This document shows positions 61,553 to 64,000 of a stretch of DNA of 64,000 bases, piece by piece. Source of the stretch: Lutraria lutraria (taxonomy: Eukaryota > Mollusca > Bivalvia > Venerida > Mactridae); the NCBI GenBank assembly GCA_964023205.1, contig OZ026847.1, forward strand, positions 4,462,819 to 4,526,818. Direction: 5' to 3'. Every line of letters starts with the position of its first letter. Within the stretch, counting starts at the first letter, position 1. Made by a program: the position numbers and the translations under genes. A model generated the notes under the pieces. It was not told the DNA's origin. It saw only the letters and a list, made by a program, of their open reading frames with translations, and did not search any database.

Positions 61553-61559
61553 TATAAAA
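61553..61559 (+). promoter_or_regulatory. TATA box of the secreted-peptide gene
   Basis: TATAAAA in the context ATCAGTATAAAACGCTGACG. A start near 61583-61590 (CTTCATCATTGTC) would give a 5' UTR of about 60-65 bases before the ATG at 61650. It is the only well-placed TATA box I can tie to a gene here, and it fits an inducible, highly expressed gene. Confidence 0.65.
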
Positions 61560-61649
61560 CGCTGACGACTAACAGACTAAACTTCATCATTGTCACCATC
61601 AGCAAAGGAATATCTACACTCCGAGTATCGCAATAACTAGACATCAAAT

Positions 61650-61737
61650 ATGAACTGTAAAATTATTTGTCTTGGATTGCTGTTGCTCGGCTCATGTCTG
61701 CTGGCTTCCGGTCAGGTAGGAGGATCCAGGAGAGTCC
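61650..61737 (+). CDS. Secreted-peptide exon 1: signal peptide
   Basis: It encodes MNCKIICLGLLLLGSCLLAS, then GQVGGSRRV. The open frame continues past the donor into the intron for about 30 more codons, but GTAAGT at 61738-61743 is a near-perfect donor and joins in frame with the cysteine-rich exon. Confidence 0.8.
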
Positions 61738-63146
61738 GTAAGTTTATTTGTTTACTTGTTGTTTACTCTACTTATTTAGTTCTTAGTATGTTTTTTTTCA
61801 CAACAATACAAAGTTATACCAAGGACTTATATACATAAGTCATTGGTCCAACAGTATCTGAATTACGTGTATTTACACGTAGTTTTATTGAGAATAAAAC
61901 TACCTGTTATTTATAACCGATCACATTAGTACAGAAATGTATAGAATGTTACATATAGATGCACTTGTATTTATTCCGGAAAAAAATAAGACAACAAACA
62001 TTAAGTGGTATTTATACAGCTTAAAGTTGAATGTACTTTTTCAAAAAATCTCAAGTCTTCTTATTTTAGTCTTTTTTTCCGAATATTGAATTATTCTTTT
62101 ACGATTTTGTTTGGCCAGTGTCACTCAAATATATTCATTTGAAATACCCTGGTTTGATTCGTTAACATAACAGCACTCGTGTACATGTCTAGGTCGGAAA
62201 AGTGATACATTTACTTGTCATTTATTTATGAATATTTGTAAAAGGACAATGGTTTCTGTTACATGACTTTACTACGCGCTAATAAGGCGCACTAACCTGT
62301 TTTGACATTGACACCCGGTGTTGGCAACATCTAAACACTGTCATTTGTTTGTATACATATTATTATTCGACTGTCAAGAGTATAGCCAATAATTTACATC
62401 TTATGATATGTTAATGAAGGGTCCATCTCATGATTTCTTCCTTAATGGGTTAAAGCTTCGGCATTCCTTAATGTAACTGTATTTAATGTCAAAACTACAA
62501 TTAATAAAGTCTACACAGTGAGTTAAAACCTGAGTTTACGATTACCCGTGTATATATACTTAAAGACAATCATACAAACAAAGATAATTCTTTAGCACGT
62601 ACTCACCAGTTGGTGTAATGAACCATTATGCCTTAAAGTTTGTGCAAAGGCAGAAATGCTCCTTCATTTGAAGGTTGGCCATTAGTAGTAAAAATGGGTG
62701 TTTTTTGGTAACCCGACCTATTCTTATTTCCCTGAGACCTTTCGTAAGCCCAAGGAACGGTATATCTACATTCTCACTTTTTTATCTTTCCGGGCGCCTT
62801 TTAACTCTTACAAGAGCATTTAACCAGATACATGTACATGTACTACATTTTGTTATGCCGCTAGGTAGTTAGATATACTTATTCCTCTTTTGTTACATTT
62901 ATCATTTTGAACATTTTTTCAGGTTTAGTACATGGAGATTACGATTGCTCTTGTTCGTATTACTGTCCAAGATATGGTATCAAGGGTAGCCGTTGCTATG
63001 CCGACGATGATTATTGGGGATGGGGTCAAACAGCAACTTACTGTTGTATTCCATCGGCATTTGAGGACTTCGGACAAGACTACGAGAACGTGTACAGACC
63101 CGCTTACGGTGGAGTTTACAGGGGTTTTTACAACAGCAAGAAATAA
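61650..63146 (+). CDS. Secreted six-cysteine peptide, defensin-like spacing (2 exons, 103 aa)
   Basis: Exons 61650-61737 and 62923-63146; donor GAGTCC|GTAAGT, acceptor TTTTTTCAG, phase 1; 312 nt in total with TAA at the end. Residues 1-22 are a strong signal peptide (MNCKIICLGLLLLGSCLLAS then GQ). A short basic stretch GGSRRVR could be a propeptide or the mature N-terminus. The mature core has six Cys with spacing C-x-C-x3-C-x9-C-x15-C-C, and a Tyr/Gly/Phe-rich tail (DYENVYRPAYGGVYRGFYNS) ends in KK. The adjacent C-terminal CC and overall order recall beta-defensin and big-defensin C-terminal domains, but CxC at the start does not fit them exactly. A role in host defence, mucus or shell/byssus secretion is possible; none is proven. 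Confidence 0.8.
61738..62922 (+). other. Intron of the secreted-peptide gene
   Basis: A 1.18-kb intron without coding sequence. A fragment of a dispersed repeat (GGTAACCCGACCTATTCTTA then TTCTCACTTTTTTA, 62690-62800) matches words at 22800-22875 and, more loosely, 43605-43760. Confidence 0.6.
62923..63146 (+). CDS. Secreted-peptide exon 2: cysteine core and Tyr-rich tail
   Basis: It encodes LVHGDYDCSCSYYCPRYGIK, then GSRCYADDDYWGWGQTATYC and CIPSAFEDFGQDYENVYRPA, then YGGVYRGFYNSKK. An overlapping frame (62932-63291) is longer but has no cysteine pattern and no signal peptide, so it is taken as a shadow. Confidence 0.82.
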
Positions 63147-64000
63147 GCGATCTCAACTGGGCGCATACAATCAGTGGAATGGTATGTCATCTTCATTTGT
63201 ATCCTCTTATATCCTTCAGTTAAACAAGTTACATTGTGTTCGTCCGACCAGTTCATACATTTATATATGCCATAGAAATTTCACCATTTAAAATGTCTTT
63301 TTAAATCTTGGAGAACAGTTGTCTCGATTCATTTTGGAGTGTGTCCGCAGTTTAAAGGGGTTCCCAATTTGTCATACGCTCACGGCATCTTTGGAACGGA
63401 TACTAGTATGCGATGTGGTTTAAAATAGCACCCGGGCCTCGAGCCCAAAACGCCACGAGTGCAAAACGTTTTTTCCCGCGGATTTGATCGATTATGTCCC
63501 TTAGATCACGAACATGTGACAGGTTTCCATTCCATGGATGCTGGGCATCAACGACCATGAGCATAATTTGAACCGCTATGTCAATAGTCTATGCCAATTC
63601 TAGTAAGGCGATAGTTCTGGGTAGTGAGTTCCATAACTAGATTGTTTTTTATGCCCCCGTATCAATATATTGGGGCATATTATTTTTGGTTTCTCTGTTT
63701 GTACCAAACCTTAATCTTGCCTATAAAATCGCAACGCTTGCACCCACATTCATCAAACTTCATATGTAGGTTCCTCATGACAACCTCTAAAGGACCTGTG
63801 CATTTTCAGGTCAGTAGGTCAAAGGTCGGTCATCCGGAGGGAGCATTGTGTTTCAAAAACACATCTAGTTTATTTCGTCTTCTTGGCCGTTTTATGAACT
63901 GCAATGTAATGCATGTAGATCTACATCATCGTCAAAGACTTTTCACTAGTTTACTGTTAAAGGCGACTGTGATCTGCCAAATATGCATGAATTGTTCAGT
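63147..64000. other. 3' flank of the secreted-peptide gene, then a repeat
   Basis: To about 63640 there is no feature apart from the presumed 3' UTR; I see no clear AATAAA close to the stop. From 63646 a dispersed-type repeat begins, ATGCCCCCGTATCAATATAT then TGGGGCAT (a foldback head), with GGTCAGTAGGTCAAAGGTCG inside and ending near CAAAAACACATCTAGTT at about 63870. The rest holds nothing recognised. Confidence 0.45.

Noticed and set aside
62932..63291. 119-codon frame overlapping the secreted-peptide exon
   Set aside because: Alternative frame of exon 2 without signal peptide, upstream exon or recognisable pattern.

Overview
The window is animal nuclear DNA. It is AT-rich, its genes are split by GT-AG introns, and it is packed with short interspersed and foldback repeats. 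Several repeat families (GGGCCATGATGGCCC-type elements, TGACCTTTGACC-type elements, tRNA-derived SINEs, a V-SINE-like element with a conserved core) resemble repeats I associate with molluscs, so a bivalve or other lophotrochozoan is the best guess. That is an inference from repeat style and gene content, not a database match.

Layout. (1) Positions 1-105 (+) hold the last 34 codons of a coiled-coil protein, followed by a probable 3' UTR to about 1.49 kb. (2) Positions 3623-28718 (-) hold a complete 14-exon gene that I reconstructed by chaining splice sites; it gives one uninterrupted 652-residue type I membrane protein with signal peptide, an ectodomain resembling a mannose-6-phosphate-receptor-homology (MRH) domain, one transmembrane helix and an intact tyrosine-kinase-like domain. 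(3) Positions 28719-38763 lie between the 5' end of this gene and the 3' end of the next; they are repeats and AT-rich DNA without a recognisable gene. (4) Positions 38764-55059 (-) hold a complete 18-exon gene for a Dispatched-like RND/sterol-sensing-domain protein (1260 residues), with both GxxD/GxxxD transmembrane motifs, a furin-type site in the first extracellular loop and a Thr/Pro-rich segment in the second. (5) Positions 55084-61550 are non-coding: a 2.06-kb element with terminal inverted repeats and a 5-bp target duplication, tRNA-like SINEs with a nested insertion, and microsatellite. (6) Positions 61553-63146 (+) hold a TATA-driven two-exon gene for a 103-residue secreted peptide with six cysteines in a defensin-like order.

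The introns of the kinase gene carry three striking tandem arrays: about 35 copies of a 51-bp unit that is open on both strands, six apparently identical copies of a 100-bp unit, and about 16 copies of a 45-49-bp unit whose length drifts along the array. At least eight families of small inverted-repeat elements are present in several copies each.

No operon-like cooperation is expected. The kinase and Dispatched genes lie in tandem on the minus strand with 10 kb between them. The most unusual object is the MRH-like receptor kinase, an architecture I do not recognise as a named receptor family.
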